In this document: one piece after another, positions 34,534 to 43,108 of the stretch
Layout: each line of letters opens with the position of its first letter
Numbering within the stretch: position 1 is the stretch's first letter
Assembly (NCBI GenBank): GCA_964600235.1
Contig: CAZRIV010000006.1
Coordinates: forward strand, 1 to 64,000
DNA from: MWEI01 sp964600235
GTDB taxonomy: Bacteria > Desulfobacterota > Desulfomonilia > UBA1062
DNA: 64,000 nt
Direction of reading: 5' to 3'
Made by a program: the position numbers and the translations under genes
The notes under the pieces: generated by a model
The model's database searches: none
Told to the model about the DNA's origin: nothing
What the model saw: only the letters and a program-made list of their open reading frames with translations

Positions 34534-35130
34534 ATGAAAAGGACGATACGGTTATTCAGCCCCCTTGCGGTGTTAGTGCTCTTCTGGGGATGCGCCAGCA
34601 CTCCGGATGTGAGCTATGGAAGCCCTGATCAGGTGGAGACGGTTACTGCGGATTTCGGATCGACCGATTTGCAGATGATCGCCGAGAAGATGGTGAATTC
34701 CCTGCTTGCAAGCCCGGTGCTCTCGACAGGAAAGCCCCCGGTGTTCTATGTCCAGAACGTGAGAAACAAGACGGATGAGCATATCGACACCAAGTCGGTT
34801 ACCGACAAGATCAAGGTCACCATGCTCAAGTCCGGTAAGGTCAGATTCTCTGCGGTCGGTGACGTGAAGGACGAGATGGTGAGCCAGCTCGAGTTCCAGG
34901 CAAGCTCCGGCATGGTCGATCCGAAAACGGCCAAGTCCATCGGAAAGCTCGTGGGTGCCGACTATTTCCTCTATGGCGAGCTTGCCTCCATCAGAAAGTC
35001 GGCGGGTCGAGTCAAGGATGTGTATTATAAATTCACGCTTAACCTTGTGAACATCCAGACAGGCCTCATCGAATGGGCTGACGAAAAGGAGATCCGGAAG
35101 CAGGCCAAGAAGCCGCTGATCGGAGGGTGA
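34534..35130 (+). CDS. lpoB: Penicillin-binding protein activator LpoB
   Basis: A 198-residue outer-membrane lipoprotein (lipobox FWGCAS). The core shows the LpoB pattern: FGSTDLQMIAEKMVNSLL, PPVFYVQNVRNKTDEHIDT, KVRFSAVGDV, KLVGADYFLYGEL and a final KFTLNLVNIQTGLIEW. In Escherichia coli LpoB reaches through the periplasm to activate the synthase PBP1B; whether the partner here is PBP1B-like is unknown. It is the last gene of the COG3014-ycfL-lpoB operon. Confidence 0.88.
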   Translation: MKRTIRLFSPLAVLVLFWGCASTPDVSYGSPDQVETVTADFGSTDLQMIAEKMVNSLLASPVLSTGKPPVFYVQNVRNKTDEHIDTKSVTDKIKVTMLKSGKVRFSAVGDVKDEMVSQLEFQASSGMVDPKTAKSIGKLVGADYFLYGELASIRKSAGRVKDVYYKFTLNLVNIQTGLIEWADEKEIRKQAKKPLIGG

Positions 35131-35303
35131 GGACCCCGGACTTACATCCCGGAAAACGAGCCTTTCAGGGGCATGAGCATAGCCGGCAGACCCCGTCGGG
35201 TATCAGGGGAACGTCTCGGGCACGGGCAAACGAGGTTTGGCTTGACGAGGTGGGGAAGAAACGGATACATAGCCTTGTCTAGCGTAAAGTGGAGGTATGA
35301 ATC

Positions 35304-35849
35304 ATGGACTTGGCACATAAGATCAGGAAGGTGACAAGCAGAACGGCAGTCCTGTACGGGACCATTGCCCTGCTTGTTGTATTTGCCTACCCCAGTTGGG
35401 CTTCGTGTTTTATCGGTTTCGTCTTGGTCGCAGCAGGCGAGGCCTTGAGATTCTGGGCCACAGGACACCTTCGCAAGAGTGAAGAACTTACCACATCCGG
35501 ACCCTACGGACACCTCCAGTCACCGTTATACCTCGGCAGTTACATAATCGGCACGGGCATGTGCATCATGGCACAGAACGCGGTCATATGGATCGTTGCT
35601 TCGCTCATCTTCTTCATCTCATATGTCCCGAGGAAGCAGGAGGTTGAGTGGGGGAGGCTTGAGAAGAAGTTCGGAGAAGAATTTCTGAAGTATAAACGTT
35701 CGGTGAATTATTTCATGCCCCGGCTCGACCCTTACCCTGAAGGAAGCAAGCATCTGTGGTCATTCGCCATGACCATTGAAAACACAGAACATCAGACGGC
35801 ATTGGCTGTTTTACTCATATCATTCCTCATCTTCATGAGGTTGCTATAA
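35304..35849 (+). CDS. Integral-membrane methyltransferase, ICMT/PEMT-like
   Basis: A 181-residue membrane protein with about four transmembrane segments (TAVLYGTIALLVVFAYPSW, CFIGFVLVAAGEALRFW, YIIGTGMCIMAQNAVIWI, TALAVLLISFLIFMRLL). The ATGHLRK...SGPYGHLQSPLYLGS region and the EEFLKYKRSVNYFMPR tail match isoprenylcysteine methyltransferase-like and phospholipid methyltransferase families, where SAM binds. The usual GPY..xRHPxY reads QSPLY here, so two conserved residues differ. Substrate unknown. It is alone, with a terminator 51 bases downstream. Confidence 0.75.
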   Translation: MDLAHKIRKVTSRTAVLYGTIALLVVFAYPSWASCFIGFVLVAAGEALRFWATGHLRKSEELTTSGPYGHLQSPLYLGSYIIGTGMCIMAQNAVIWIVASLIFFISYVPRKQEVEWGRLEKKFGEEFLKYKRSVNYFMPRLDPYPEGSKHLWSFAMTIENTEHQTALAVLLISFLIFMRLL

Positions 35850-35899
35850 AAAAGATTTAGCAGGCACTGTTGTGCAGGACCAACTGAAACAGACACTGG

Positions 35900-35930
35900 A
35901 AAGGCCGGTGGTAACGTGCCCCGGCCTTTT
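35900..35930 (+). terminator. Rho-independent terminator after the membrane methyltransferase
   Basis: AAAGGCCGG (35900-35908) pairs with CCGGCCTTT (35921-35929) around a 12-base loop and runs into TTTT. It lies 51 bases past the stop of the 35304 gene. Confidence 0.8.
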
Positions 35931-36050
35931 GATCCAACGGATAATCGAGCCGGTCTATTGATATCCTGGATTCCTCCCTTTGATGACATCGAGATGAAGT
36001 ATCAGTGAGAGATTATTGCGACAAAACCGGAAGATGCCCTTCCTGTCTTA

Positions 36051-36248
36051 TTATTGGCGCAGCCTGAGTTCGACGATTCTTGAACCTGTTTTGGTGTTAT
36101 ACATCTCAATACCTACGCCGACATCCCGCATATGAAAGCCTGACGAGTTGACAGTCTTCTGAATGTCCTGAACACATTGGGTAATCAGGTCAAAGACCTT
36201 ATTCTGGATTTGCTCGATGTCTGCATCCTGATCGATTAAGCATCTCAT
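36051..36248 (-). CDS. Small unknown protein
   Basis: A 65-residue frame beginning MRCLIDQDADIEQIQNKV, with ATG 36248 placed eight bases after GGAG. An amphipathic helix (KVFDLITQCVQDIQKTV) is followed by a probable beta pair (HMRDVGVGIEMYNT, RIVELRLRQ). Composition looks like a real protein, but I recognise no family. The surrounding DNA is AT-rich and otherwise gene-poor. It could be an orphan regulator, a remnant, or a chance frame. Confidence 0.45.
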   Translation of the reverse strand: MRCLIDQDADIEQIQNKVFDLITQCVQDIQKTVNSSGFHMRDVGVGIEMYNTKTGSRIVELRLRQ

Positions 36249-36792
36249 GGTCAAAGCTCCATGATATCTTTCTGCAAAACATGAGCCAGCCAATTAGTCG
36301 CAATGATATCTGAAAGGTATTGATACATTGCCGTGGTTGACCTTGGGATGTTGATAAATATATCGACAGCAGAACACATCAACTGATTGAGATTTGTTAC
36401 GGTCACACAGGTTTTTGTGAAGGAACACGCCTCCTCCTGACGTTCAGTATAAGTGCTTCATTTACCCGATATCATGCCATTAATTCAATTATCCATCCAT
36501 AATGGAAATCCATGAAAATCAGGGATCAAAGTAACTACCCCAAGGTGTCGGAATAGTTTACACCGTTCCAACCATTGAAGACTGTCCTTGTCAGTTGGGA
36601 TACTTGTCACGGCGCAAAGTGATTTACTGTCAATAGATTCTTGGAGAATCCATCTCGATGTCGGGGTGTAACAGTTATACATAGATAAGATAAAGATATC
36701 TCGCCGATTTCTTTTCGGTTCTTATTTCAGGACTTTCTTGGTGCAATTTTCGGGTACTTGGTTATAAAATCCTCCAGCACCAACCCCGCGTG
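36249..36792. other. AT-rich stretch without a convincing gene
   Basis: About 540 bases with lower GC than the surroundings. A 65-codon minus-strand frame (36485-36682, MYNCYTPTSRWILQES...) is the only candidate; it has no good ribosome binding site and no family I recognise. An inverted pair TTGGTGC/GCACCAA spans 36738-36780. It may be a decayed gene or island remnant; nothing decisive is visible. Confidence 0.4.
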
Positions 36793-37377
36793 CTAGTTTA
36801 ATCTCAACAGCTCGTCTCCCAGACGTTTGAGCTCTTCCGCTTCCTTCTTCGATGGTCCCTGTACGATCTCGTTGTAGGCGTTTATGTAAGTATTCAGCTT
36901 CACCGTGGCCTCTTCCTTATCTTTCTCCGGGATATTGGGCAGGTTTGATTCGAGTTCCTTGGCGGCCTGATATTTGCCGGCCATGTCTTCAAGGGTGGAA
37001 AGGTGCCTGGTCCCGAGATCAAGATAGTTCTGGAGAAGGTCAGTGAACCTGACGAGAAAGTCCGAGGCTGCCGGATCTTGAACATCCGATCTGAGCATCA
37101 TGCAAGAAACGCGGGTTTTCTCGACAAGGTCAACCTGTGACCGCATTGCCTCCAGGGTGTTTTCTTTGCCCAGTTTTGCTGCAAAATGCTTACTAAAGTC
37201 CTTATGGAGCGACATGGCCTTTTCAAGCTGGGGATTCCCGGCAGGAATCCCGGTAGCGGGAACAGCCTGCTGCCCCGGCCCCTGTGCCGGCATGGGCTCT
37301 TCTTTCTTCGAGCACCCGAGCATGAGAAAAAGGCAGCTGACAATGATCACAGGGTATACATATAAAGGGTTTCGCAT
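36793..37377 (-). CDS. Predicted lipoprotein, helical, function unknown
   Basis: A 194-residue protein with a signal peptide and lipobox LMLGCSKKEE (Cys about residue 22), followed by a Pro/Gly/Gln-rich linker of about 25 residues. The remaining 150 residues are charged and helical (FLVRFTDLLQNYLDLGTRHL, KDKEEATVKLNTYINAYNEI), suggesting a helical bundle or coiled coil. I recognise no family. It is a monocistronic gene in an AT-rich region, with the element copy B beginning 82 bases upstream of its start. Confidence 0.72.
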   Translation of the reverse strand: MRNPLYVYPVIIVSCLFLMLGCSKKEEPMPAQGPGQQAVPATGIPAGNPQLEKAMSLHKDFSKHFAAKLGKENTLEAMRSQVDLVEKTRVSCMMLRSDVQDPAASDFLVRFTDLLQNYLDLGTRHLSTLEDMAGKYQAAKELESNLPNIPEKDKEEATVKLNTYINAYNEIVQGPSKKEAEELKRLGDELLRLN

Positions 37378-37458
37378 ACTCCGACTCCTTCAGCGTTAGT
37401 TGTAACTCTTATATTCACGTTATACACCAGATATCTTCAGGTGCAACCAATTCCATTT

Positions 37459-37680
37459 ATCCCAGATTTTGCGTTTGAAGAGGTTAAAAACTTTTCCCGT
37501 TAAAACAGGTGATCTTAAAGCCTTTCATGAATGGATAATTTGCCGGTCATCTTAGGGCTTTAAGATCACCTGTTTTAACGGGCCTATAAAAAACAAATCA
37601 GTTCACCTCAAATCATCAGGTAAAGCGCTCTTAGGGTGTATCGGCTTTGTATGGACACATTCAAACGCAAAATCTGGGTT
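37459..37680 (-). repeat. Hairpin element with terminal inverted repeats, copy B (inverted)
   Basis: The best-preserved copy. CCCAGATTTTGCGTTTGAA at 37461-37479 is an exact inverted repeat of the right end (37660-37678). Relative to copies A and C it is reversed: short arm left, 27 bp perfect hairpin at 37496-37522 with 37556-37582, long arm right. On the minus strand the long arm reads GTGTCCATACAAAGCCGATAC and later GAACTGATTTGTTTTTTATA, nearly as in copy C. It occupies the middle of the 515-base gap 37378-37892, which otherwise holds nothing I recognise. Confidence 0.88.
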
Positions 37681-37892
37681 TGTAACAGGACAACATTGAG
37701 ACGGATCTTCTCATCTGAATGATTTTATATTGAGAGCTGTAAACGATTGTTTAAGAGGTTATTATTGCGAAGGCCTTGCCGGCATATCCTCACTCGATGA
37801 CACAGACACCCGTTTCATCCAGGGCCCTAAGTCATCACAGGCTGGTCGAGGCCTTCCCCGCAGACATCAAAAATCCGGTTATCAGAGGCGGG

Positions 37893-39185
37893 TTAATGAG
37901 CCCAGATGTCTACCCAGCCGCCCTGCTGAACCGTCAGGTCCAGGCCGCCGATAAAGATGTCACCCAGTACCTGCTCTTTGGGGGAGACTCCGCCGGTGGT
38001 GGTCAGGTTTGCATTGTTGGCAAGCTTGACCTCGGTTCTCATGGCGTCCATGGTGAAACTGAAGCTCTCCGGGAAGGTGATGTGAACTACGGAGACAGGG
38101 GAAACGCCTCCCGGGGCGTAACCGGACAATGTGTCATCGGGGTTGGCGGCCAGTGCGGCATAATAATCCATGAGGTACTCATTGCCCGTGGGGCCGCCAC
38201 CGTGTCCATCCTTCAGCCATTGGTGATAGTGTACATAGTCGGTATAGGTCATTTCATAGGTTGCCGGATCCTCTCCGAGCCTGGTTGTTATGAAATTGTT
38301 CAGCGTTGCCAGTCTGGCGATCGGCATAATGGCGTATTCACCCATACGGGAGGTGACGACGTCAATGGCCGCCGTGCCGGAAATGACGAAGGCAGGGGCC
38401 GTGGTGCTGCCGAAGTTCATGTTGTCAAGACCGATGAAACCGTTGCTGTGTGTTGCGCCGATCCACTCGACATCGTCGGTGGTGAGGTTGACGCCGTTGA
38501 GGCCGTCAGCATCGCCCCAGGACAGGTAGCCCATTGCGAACCTGTCGATGGTTACCCTCATCTGGAAGGACACGCCCGTTCCGGCATGCGAGAAGATGTC
38601 AACATAGCTGGTGGGAGCGATGTACATGGTCATGTCGCCCATGTTCACGGAACCCATGATGTCGCTGATGGTGACTGCCGTGCCGGAAGGAATGTAGCCG
38701 GCGCTGGTGCCCACGTTGAAGCTCAGGGCATCCATGGCGATCCGCAGTGAGCCGAGGCCGAAGCGGACAAAGGTCTGGTCGGCAGAGCCGCCCACGGCCG
38801 TCTTGTCACCGGTTGCCACGTCGATGGTGATGGGCTTCAGGAAAAATGTGCTGTAACCGTTCCAGTTGTCAGTAGATTCCGCTCGTGCACTCACACGGAG
38901 GTTGGTCAGGTTGAAGTTGTCGATACCCACGAAACCACCGCTCTTTACCTCCCAGATCTGGTCGCCATAGGGTGGGGGTGGAACCGTGTCGAAGAGATTT
39001 GGGGCGATTCCGTCAGAGTCGCCCCATGCCATGGTGCCGATGGAGATGTTCATGGTGAGGTCGGCATTGATGTTTACGCCGGCCTGACCGGTTATGTTCG
39101 AGAGATCGGAATCGGCCATAGGGGTCATGGCCCACAGTGAAAGAGGCAACAGGACAACAGCAAGTATCGTTGAGGTCGATTTCAT
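37893..39185 (-). CDS. Large secreted protein with a DSDLSNITGQAG motif, function unknown
   Basis: A 430-residue protein with a signal peptide (MKSTSTILAVVLLPLSLWA). Just after it comes MADSDLSNITGQAGVNI, the motif that opens DUF6160-like and related surface proteins of Gram-negative bacteria. The rest is rich in Gly, Asn, Asp and Thr, with repeating segments (SGGFVGIDNFNLTNL and NGFIGLDNMNFG; MAWGDSDGI and LSWGDADGL), suggesting a repeated beta fold. There is no barrel-type terminal Phe. ATG 39185 has GGGATGG upstream. It is probably exported and surface-associated; function is not known. Confidence 0.7.
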   Translation of the reverse strand: MKSTSTILAVVLLPLSLWAMTPMADSDLSNITGQAGVNINADLTMNISIGTMAWGDSDGIAPNLFDTVPPPPYGDQIWEVKSGGFVGIDNFNLTNLRVSARAESTDNWNGYSTFFLKPITIDVATGDKTAVGGSADQTFVRFGLGSLRIAMDALSFNVGTSAGYIPSGTAVTISDIMGSVNMGDMTMYIAPTSYVDIFSHAGTGVSFQMRVTIDRFAMGYLSWGDADGLNGVNLTTDDVEWIGATHSNGFIGLDNMNFGSTTAPAFVISGTAAIDVVTSRMGEYAIMPIARLATLNNFITTRLGEDPATYEMTYTDYVHYHQWLKDGHGGGPTGNEYLMDYYAALAANPDDTLSGYAPGGVSPVSVVHITFPESFSFTMDAMRTEVKLANNANLTTTGGVSPKEQVLGDIFIGGLDLTVQQGGWVDIWAH

Positions 39186-39384
39186 GACATACCATCCCTT
39201 TATGAGAATTCTTACTGTTAGGTAAGCAATAGTTGTGCCCGGACAAAAAGACCAAAAAAGCAAGAAGATAAGAAAACAAAGGATCATATTAAGGAATAAA
39301 TGTGGTAAAACAGTTCCACAATAGTAGAAACAAGATACAGACCCCTATCACTGGGCAGGATCTCCGGGGAGGGTCTTCTTCAGT

Positions 39385-40233
39385 TCAGGTCACATGATTT
39401 CTGGCAGCACGCAACGTGTTGTCCAGCAGCATGGTGATGGTCATGGGACCCACGCCACCGGGGACGGGCGTTATGAGGGATGCCCGCTCCTTTGCCTCCA
39501 GGAACTGCACATCACCCTTCAGGCCGGCCTCGGTCCTGTTCATGCCCACGTCGATCACCACTGCCCCGTCCTTGATCCATCCGCCCTTTATCATTTCAGG
39601 CCTGCCGATGGCTGCAACGACGATATCCGCGGCCTTGACCTTCTTGTCCAGGTCAACGGTGCGCGAGTGGCAGATGGTCACGGTTGCATGCTCCATCATG
39701 AGCAGAAGCGCCATGGGCTTCCCCACGATGTTGCTGCGCCCGACCACCACGGCATCCTTGCCCTTGATGGTGACACCGTGTTCTTTCAGCATGCACATGA
39801 TCCCGGCGGGGGTACAGGGCACCAGCGTAGGTTCACCGGTGAGCAGCCTGCCCATGTTGTAGGGATGGAACCCGTCCACGTCCTTGTCCGGGTGTATGGC
39901 AAGCAGCACCTCCTGCGGGTCCAGGTGAGAGGGCAGGGGGAGCTGAACCAGGATGCCGTCCACCTCGGGGTCGTCATTGAGCCTGTTTACCAGGGCCAGG
40001 AGGTCCTCCCTTGTTGTGGCAGCGTCGAGCCGGTAATCAAAGGAATGGATGCCCGCGGTCTCGCAGGCCTTTTTCTTGTTTCTTACATATATGGCCGATG
40101 CCGGGTCTTCACCCACCAGCACTACGGCGAGACCCGGTGGCCTGCCGTGTTTTCCGGCAAAGGCGCGTGCCTCTAGGGCTATGGCCTGGCGTTTCTTTGT
40201 TGAGAGTGCGTTCCCGTCGATGATTTCAGCCAT
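39385..40233 (-). CDS. folD: Bifunctional methylene-tetrahydrofolate dehydrogenase / cyclohydrolase
   Basis: A 282-residue FolD that oxidises methylene-THF to methenyl-THF with NADP and hydrolyses it to formyl-THF. The catalytic Lys is in YVRNKKKACE (family YxxxK), then ILVQLPLPSHLD, DVDGFHPYN, the nucleotide loop VVGRSNIVGKP, and the C-terminal TPVPGGVGPMTI. All family blocks are present. It follows the 40251 gene on the same strand by 17 bases, so the two may be co-transcribed. It links to the glyA and gcv one-carbon genes elsewhere in the window. Confidence 0.96.
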   Translation of the reverse strand: MAEIIDGNALSTKKRQAIALEARAFAGKHGRPPGLAVVLVGEDPASAIYVRNKKKACETAGIHSFDYRLDAATTREDLLALVNRLNDDPEVDGILVQLPLPSHLDPQEVLLAIHPDKDVDGFHPYNMGRLLTGEPTLVPCTPAGIMCMLKEHGVTIKGKDAVVVGRSNIVGKPMALLLMMEHATVTICHSRTVDLDKKVKAADIVVAAIGRPEMIKGGWIKDGAVVIDVGMNRTEAGLKGDVQFLEAKERASLITPVPGGVGPMTITMLLDNTLRAARNHVT

Positions 40234-40250
40234 GTATTCTCTCCTGATTA

Positions 40251-41315
40251 TCAGCCTCTATATACCCATTTGACCTGGAGCGGACGGTAGGTGACGGCAT
40301 CGGTCTTGGGCAGCACCATCTCCGTCTCCACCCCCAGCCAGGCATAGTCGGGCCTGAGGATCCTCAGTTTCCCGTCCGCTGGGGGTTTGCCCCATTCCGT
40401 GTGCCCGTAGTTCACAAAGAGCATGACATCGAAGGTGTTCTCGGCCTCGCCCATGACATACCCCTGCCGGAAGCTCGATTCGGTTATCCCGTGGGCCTCT
40501 ATGACCGTTTTCGCAAACTGTTTGTCGAACTGGACAATGGCATATCGGCATGTGCCTCGCTCTGAATAGCTGGTGAGTGTCTTGGTCTCGGCGCTGGAGA
40601 TGTAAACCGTTGACAGGTAGGGTACGGTCTTGAGGTACTGCGCTGCGATGAGCGCCGCCGAGCGCCTGCCGCCCGTTGCCTGGTGATGGCACCCGTAATA
40701 CTCGAAAAGCTTCTGCTGGAGGATCTCCGCATACCGGTCGCCCTTTTCGTAGAGGTTCTTGGAGATGTATCGGAGCTCTTTTGCCAGGCTTTCCGCTGCA
40801 TCCGCGATGGGCCAGTCTATCTTCACGTGGAAGTGGGTGAGGCAGTAGCGGTCCTGCTTCTTGTAGCGGCTGTCGCGCTGGATGAGGAGGCAGTAGTCCA
40901 CATCCAGGAGCTGATCCAGAAGCTCGAAGAAAGAGTCCCTCTCAAAGAAACGGGCAGTGGAATAGAAGGATCGCTGCAGTTTCATGCCCGGGATCAGCGA
41001 GAGGTTGTCCTTCCTGACCTTGTTGGATTCGGAGAAGCGGATGTATTTCTGATGTGCCTCGTCAATACTTTCTTCGCAGAAGATGATGATGAAGGGCTCG
41101 GCCACGAAGGAGTCCTTCATGAACTCCTTTTTCTTGGGTTTCAGATCCCCGGCTTCCACGTAAGGGTAGGGCATTTCCCTGACGCGACAGAGGCGGTAGG
41201 GTGTCTCCAGGGCAATAGAGATCAGTTTTCTCTCCAGCTGGTCCCTGAGATAGACGTAGATGGACCTCCGTATCTTCTCGTTATGGCCTAATTCGAATCG
41301 AGCCTTCTTTTCCAT
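40251..41315 (-). CDS. Conserved-looking protein of unknown function
   Basis: A 354-residue cytosolic protein with no signal peptide or membrane segment. ATG 41315 (MEKKARFELGHNEKIRRS) has GGTGG upstream; a longer frame would run into the rnpB gene. It has mixed alpha/beta composition and runs that look conserved: VEAGDLKPKKKEF, FIIIFCEESIDEAH, VDYCLLIQRDSRYKKQDR, LEVYYGCHHQATGGRR (in part), MLFVNYGHTEWGKPPAD. I recognise no domain. It lies between rnpB and folD on the same strand. A role in RNA or folate metabolism would be guesswork. Confidence 0.65.
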   Translation of the reverse strand: MEKKARFELGHNEKIRRSIYVYLRDQLERKLISIALETPYRLCRVREMPYPYVEAGDLKPKKKEFMKDSFVAEPFIIIFCEESIDEAHQKYIRFSESNKVRKDNLSLIPGMKLQRSFYSTARFFERDSFFELLDQLLDVDYCLLIQRDSRYKKQDRYCLTHFHVKIDWPIADAAESLAKELRYISKNLYEKGDRYAEILQQKLFEYYGCHHQATGGRRSAALIAAQYLKTVPYLSTVYISSAETKTLTSYSERGTCRYAIVQFDKQFAKTVIEAHGITESSFRQGYVMGEAENTFDVMLFVNYGHTEWGKPPADGKLRILRPDYAWLGVETEMVLPKTDAVTYRPLQVKWVYRG

Positions 41316-41457
41316 GGGAAGGTCCACCGCCTTTGTCTTTGCGCAGGGGCCATGCAGGCACTCATGACTACCGCGTTTACAGCTGGGATGTGTTGATATA
41401 TGGCAGGGAACGACAACAGCCGTTACCTGCCGAATATCAAAAAAAACCAAAAAGGCC

Positions 41458-41823
41458 GAAGCAGCGCATAAGCCGGGTTTTGTCCCCGGCCGCCATCTCT
41501 GGGGGCCGGGTGGTAATCATTCATCTAGGGCAGCAGTTGCCTGATGCCTCGAGCGACCTACCCAGGAGCGGGGCGGGCAGCCCCTGAAGCCCCTCTATTG
41601 GTCTTGCTCCGGGTGGGGTTTGCCAAGCTTCCCCGGTCACCCGGGGAACTGGTGAGCTCTTGCCTCGCCGTTTCACCCTTACTGCCCTACGGGCAGCGGT
41701 TTGTTTTCTGTGGCACTGTCCCTGGGGTCACCCCCGGTCGCCGTTAGCGACCACCCTTGCCCTGCGGAGCCCGGACTTTCCTCTCGCGCCCCAAAAGGCG
41801 CCAGCGATTACCTGCACTCCTTC
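41458..41823 (-). ncRNA. rnpB: RNase P RNA (type A)
   Basis: The minus strand carries the hallmark 5' block GAGGAAAGTCCGGGCTC (P4/CR-I area), then CAAGGGTG and GTAAGGGTGAAACGG, the central AGACCAATAG, the L-loop CCCGGAGCAAG, and the 3' blocks TAGGTCGCT, TAGATGAATGATTACC and ACAAAACCCGGCTTATG. The termini can pair as GAAGGAGTGCA with TGCGCTGCTTC (one mismatch), giving helix P1 and setting the ends at 41823 and 41458. A T-rich tract follows at 41438-41453 and could end transcription. It is the catalytic RNA that matures tRNA 5' ends. Confidence 0.97.
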
Positions 41824-41836
41824 AACCTGCATTAAG

Positions 41837-41865
41837 GATGTACAAAAGTTATGGTGTTAATTCAA
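41837..41865 (-). promoter_or_regulatory. Sigma-70 promoter of rnpB
   Basis: On the minus strand TTGAAT (41865-41860), 17 bases, TACATC (41842-41837). The expected start, about 41830, is a few bases before the P1 helix. The -10 box is weak, but position and spacing are right. Confidence 0.55.
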
Positions 41866-42119
41866 GCATGAAATCTCTTGTACCCCTCTGAGAGATGCGT
41901 GTCCAAGCCCTTTGGGCGGCACAATGCCGGTCGTGGTTACAAATGAGGTCCCGCCCTGTACAAATCTGTAGGTTTGAGCATGGGCAGTAATATGTAAGTG
42001 GATGATATAATGGTTGAATTAAAATGGCCTGCATCTTGCGACCTGTATGCCGGAACGATGGCATTGTTGGATAAAATCAGACGCTGAAGGCCCTTTGAGG
42101 AATGAAGGGGGATACAGAC

Positions 42120-42740
42120 ATGATGCAGCGCAAACCGCATAAGCAAAAGCCGCAAGAAAGATCAATGAACTCAGGAGGCAAGGCCGTAGAGGGCCATGCG
42201 CCATTTTCCTGCGATAATCGAAAGTGTCTCTGGCATAGCTTGTGTGAGAAATCTTTTGAACGTGTCAACATGGAGGCAAGCCGATATTCTGATGTAAGCC
42301 CTCAAATCCAGGCCGCAGATTCCAGGAAGGCCCCAGGAGAAAACGTGGATGACATCTCTCTGCCCACCGGGAAAGAGAGGATTCTCGTCATAGACGACGA
42401 GCAGGTCATCGTGAACATGGAAGAAGAGATGCTGGGCAGGCTGGGATATCGGGTTATCTCCAGGACAAGCAGCACAGAGGCCTTTCAGGTGTTCCTGCAG
42501 GACCCAGCGGGGTTCGATCTGGTCATTACCGATATGAACATGCCCCTTATCAATGGAGATGTCCTGGCCAGAAAGATCCTGGAACTGCGGAGCGATATCC
42601 CCATCATCATGTGTTCGGGAAGCCTCATGTCCATTGATGAGCAGAAGGCCAAGAGCATTGGCATCCGTGAGTTCATCATGAAACCCCTGAAGATGAGAAC
42701 CCTGGCCGAGACGGTGCGGAAAGTCCTGAACAGGGTCTAG
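42120..42740 (+). CDS. Stand-alone response regulator receiver protein
   Basis: A 206-residue protein with a receiver domain in its last 125 residues: ILVIDDEQVIV (acidic pair), phospho-acceptor Asp in FDLVITDMNMPLINGD, a Ser-type switch residue in IIMCSGS and Lys in EFIMKPLKM. No DNA-binding output domain follows. The N-terminal 80 residues are poorly conserved, with three cysteines (CDNRKCLWHSLC). ATG 42120 follows AAGGGGG; an ATG at 42102 is also possible. No partner kinase is adjacent. It may act as a CheY-like or phosphotransfer component. Confidence 0.82.
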   Translation: MMQRKPHKQKPQERSMNSGGKAVEGHAPFSCDNRKCLWHSLCEKSFERVNMEASRYSDVSPQIQAADSRKAPGENVDDISLPTGKERILVIDDEQVIVNMEEEMLGRLGYRVISRTSSTEAFQVFLQDPAGFDLVITDMNMPLINGDVLARKILELRSDIPIIMCSGSLMSIDEQKAKSIGIREFIMKPLKMRTLAETVRKVLNRV

Positions 42741-42887
42741 GCAAAGGATCCTCAACGCGTCTTCTTGCCTGAATTCCTGATAGGGGGGGCGGCATGAACC
42801 TTCTTATGCGGGCATGGTTCTCCTTTCCACAGCAAGAGACCCCTGCACAACGCCATACCCATTGTTGAACAGCACAAAAAATGTGGC

Positions 42888-42956
42888 CCGAACGGACGAT
42901 GGTTCCAGTCGGGACAAGCAAATAGCTTGTCCCGGCTGGAACCATCGTCCGTTCGG
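42888..42956. repeat. Near-perfect 32 bp hairpin upstream of nadE (copy F)
   Basis: Arms 42888-42919 and 42925-42956 are inverted repeats of 32 bases with a single T:G pair (position 42909), loop AAATA. The arm opens CCGAACGGACGATGG. The right flank CGGATAAGGTTTTTCTCA is close to the CGGATCAGGTTTTTCCAC after the 50.2 kb hairpin. It lies in the 368-base spacer 42741-43108, which otherwise holds the nadE promoter. No terminal inverted repeats are clear. Confidence 0.8.
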
Positions 42957-43074
42957 ATAAGGTTTTTCTCATCCGGCTTGATCGCTCTTCTGAAGTCATG
43001 GAAGGGTATTAACAATGTTGCCCGGGGTAATGTGCACGGATCATTCAACCGGAGGACATTTTATCATAGTTCAT

Positions 43075-43103
43075 TTGTCTGTTTGAATTCTCCGATGTAT
43101 AAT
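43075..43103 (+). promoter_or_regulatory. Sigma-70 promoter of nadE
   Basis: TTGTCT (43075-43080), 17 bases, TATAAT (43098-43103), a perfect -10. The expected transcription start is about 43110, level with the first possible ATG of nadE (43109), which therefore probably is not used as a normal start. Confidence 0.6.
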
Positions 43104-43108
43104 AGGGT

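Noticed and set aside
36485..36682. A 65-codon minus-strand frame in the AT-rich gap
   Set aside because: It has no convincing ribosome binding site and no recognisable family; a faint resemblance to primase-type segments is too weak to report.
41544..41860. Short plus-strand frames over the RNase P RNA
   Set aside because: They are antisense to a well-defined rnpB with all conserved sequence blocks.
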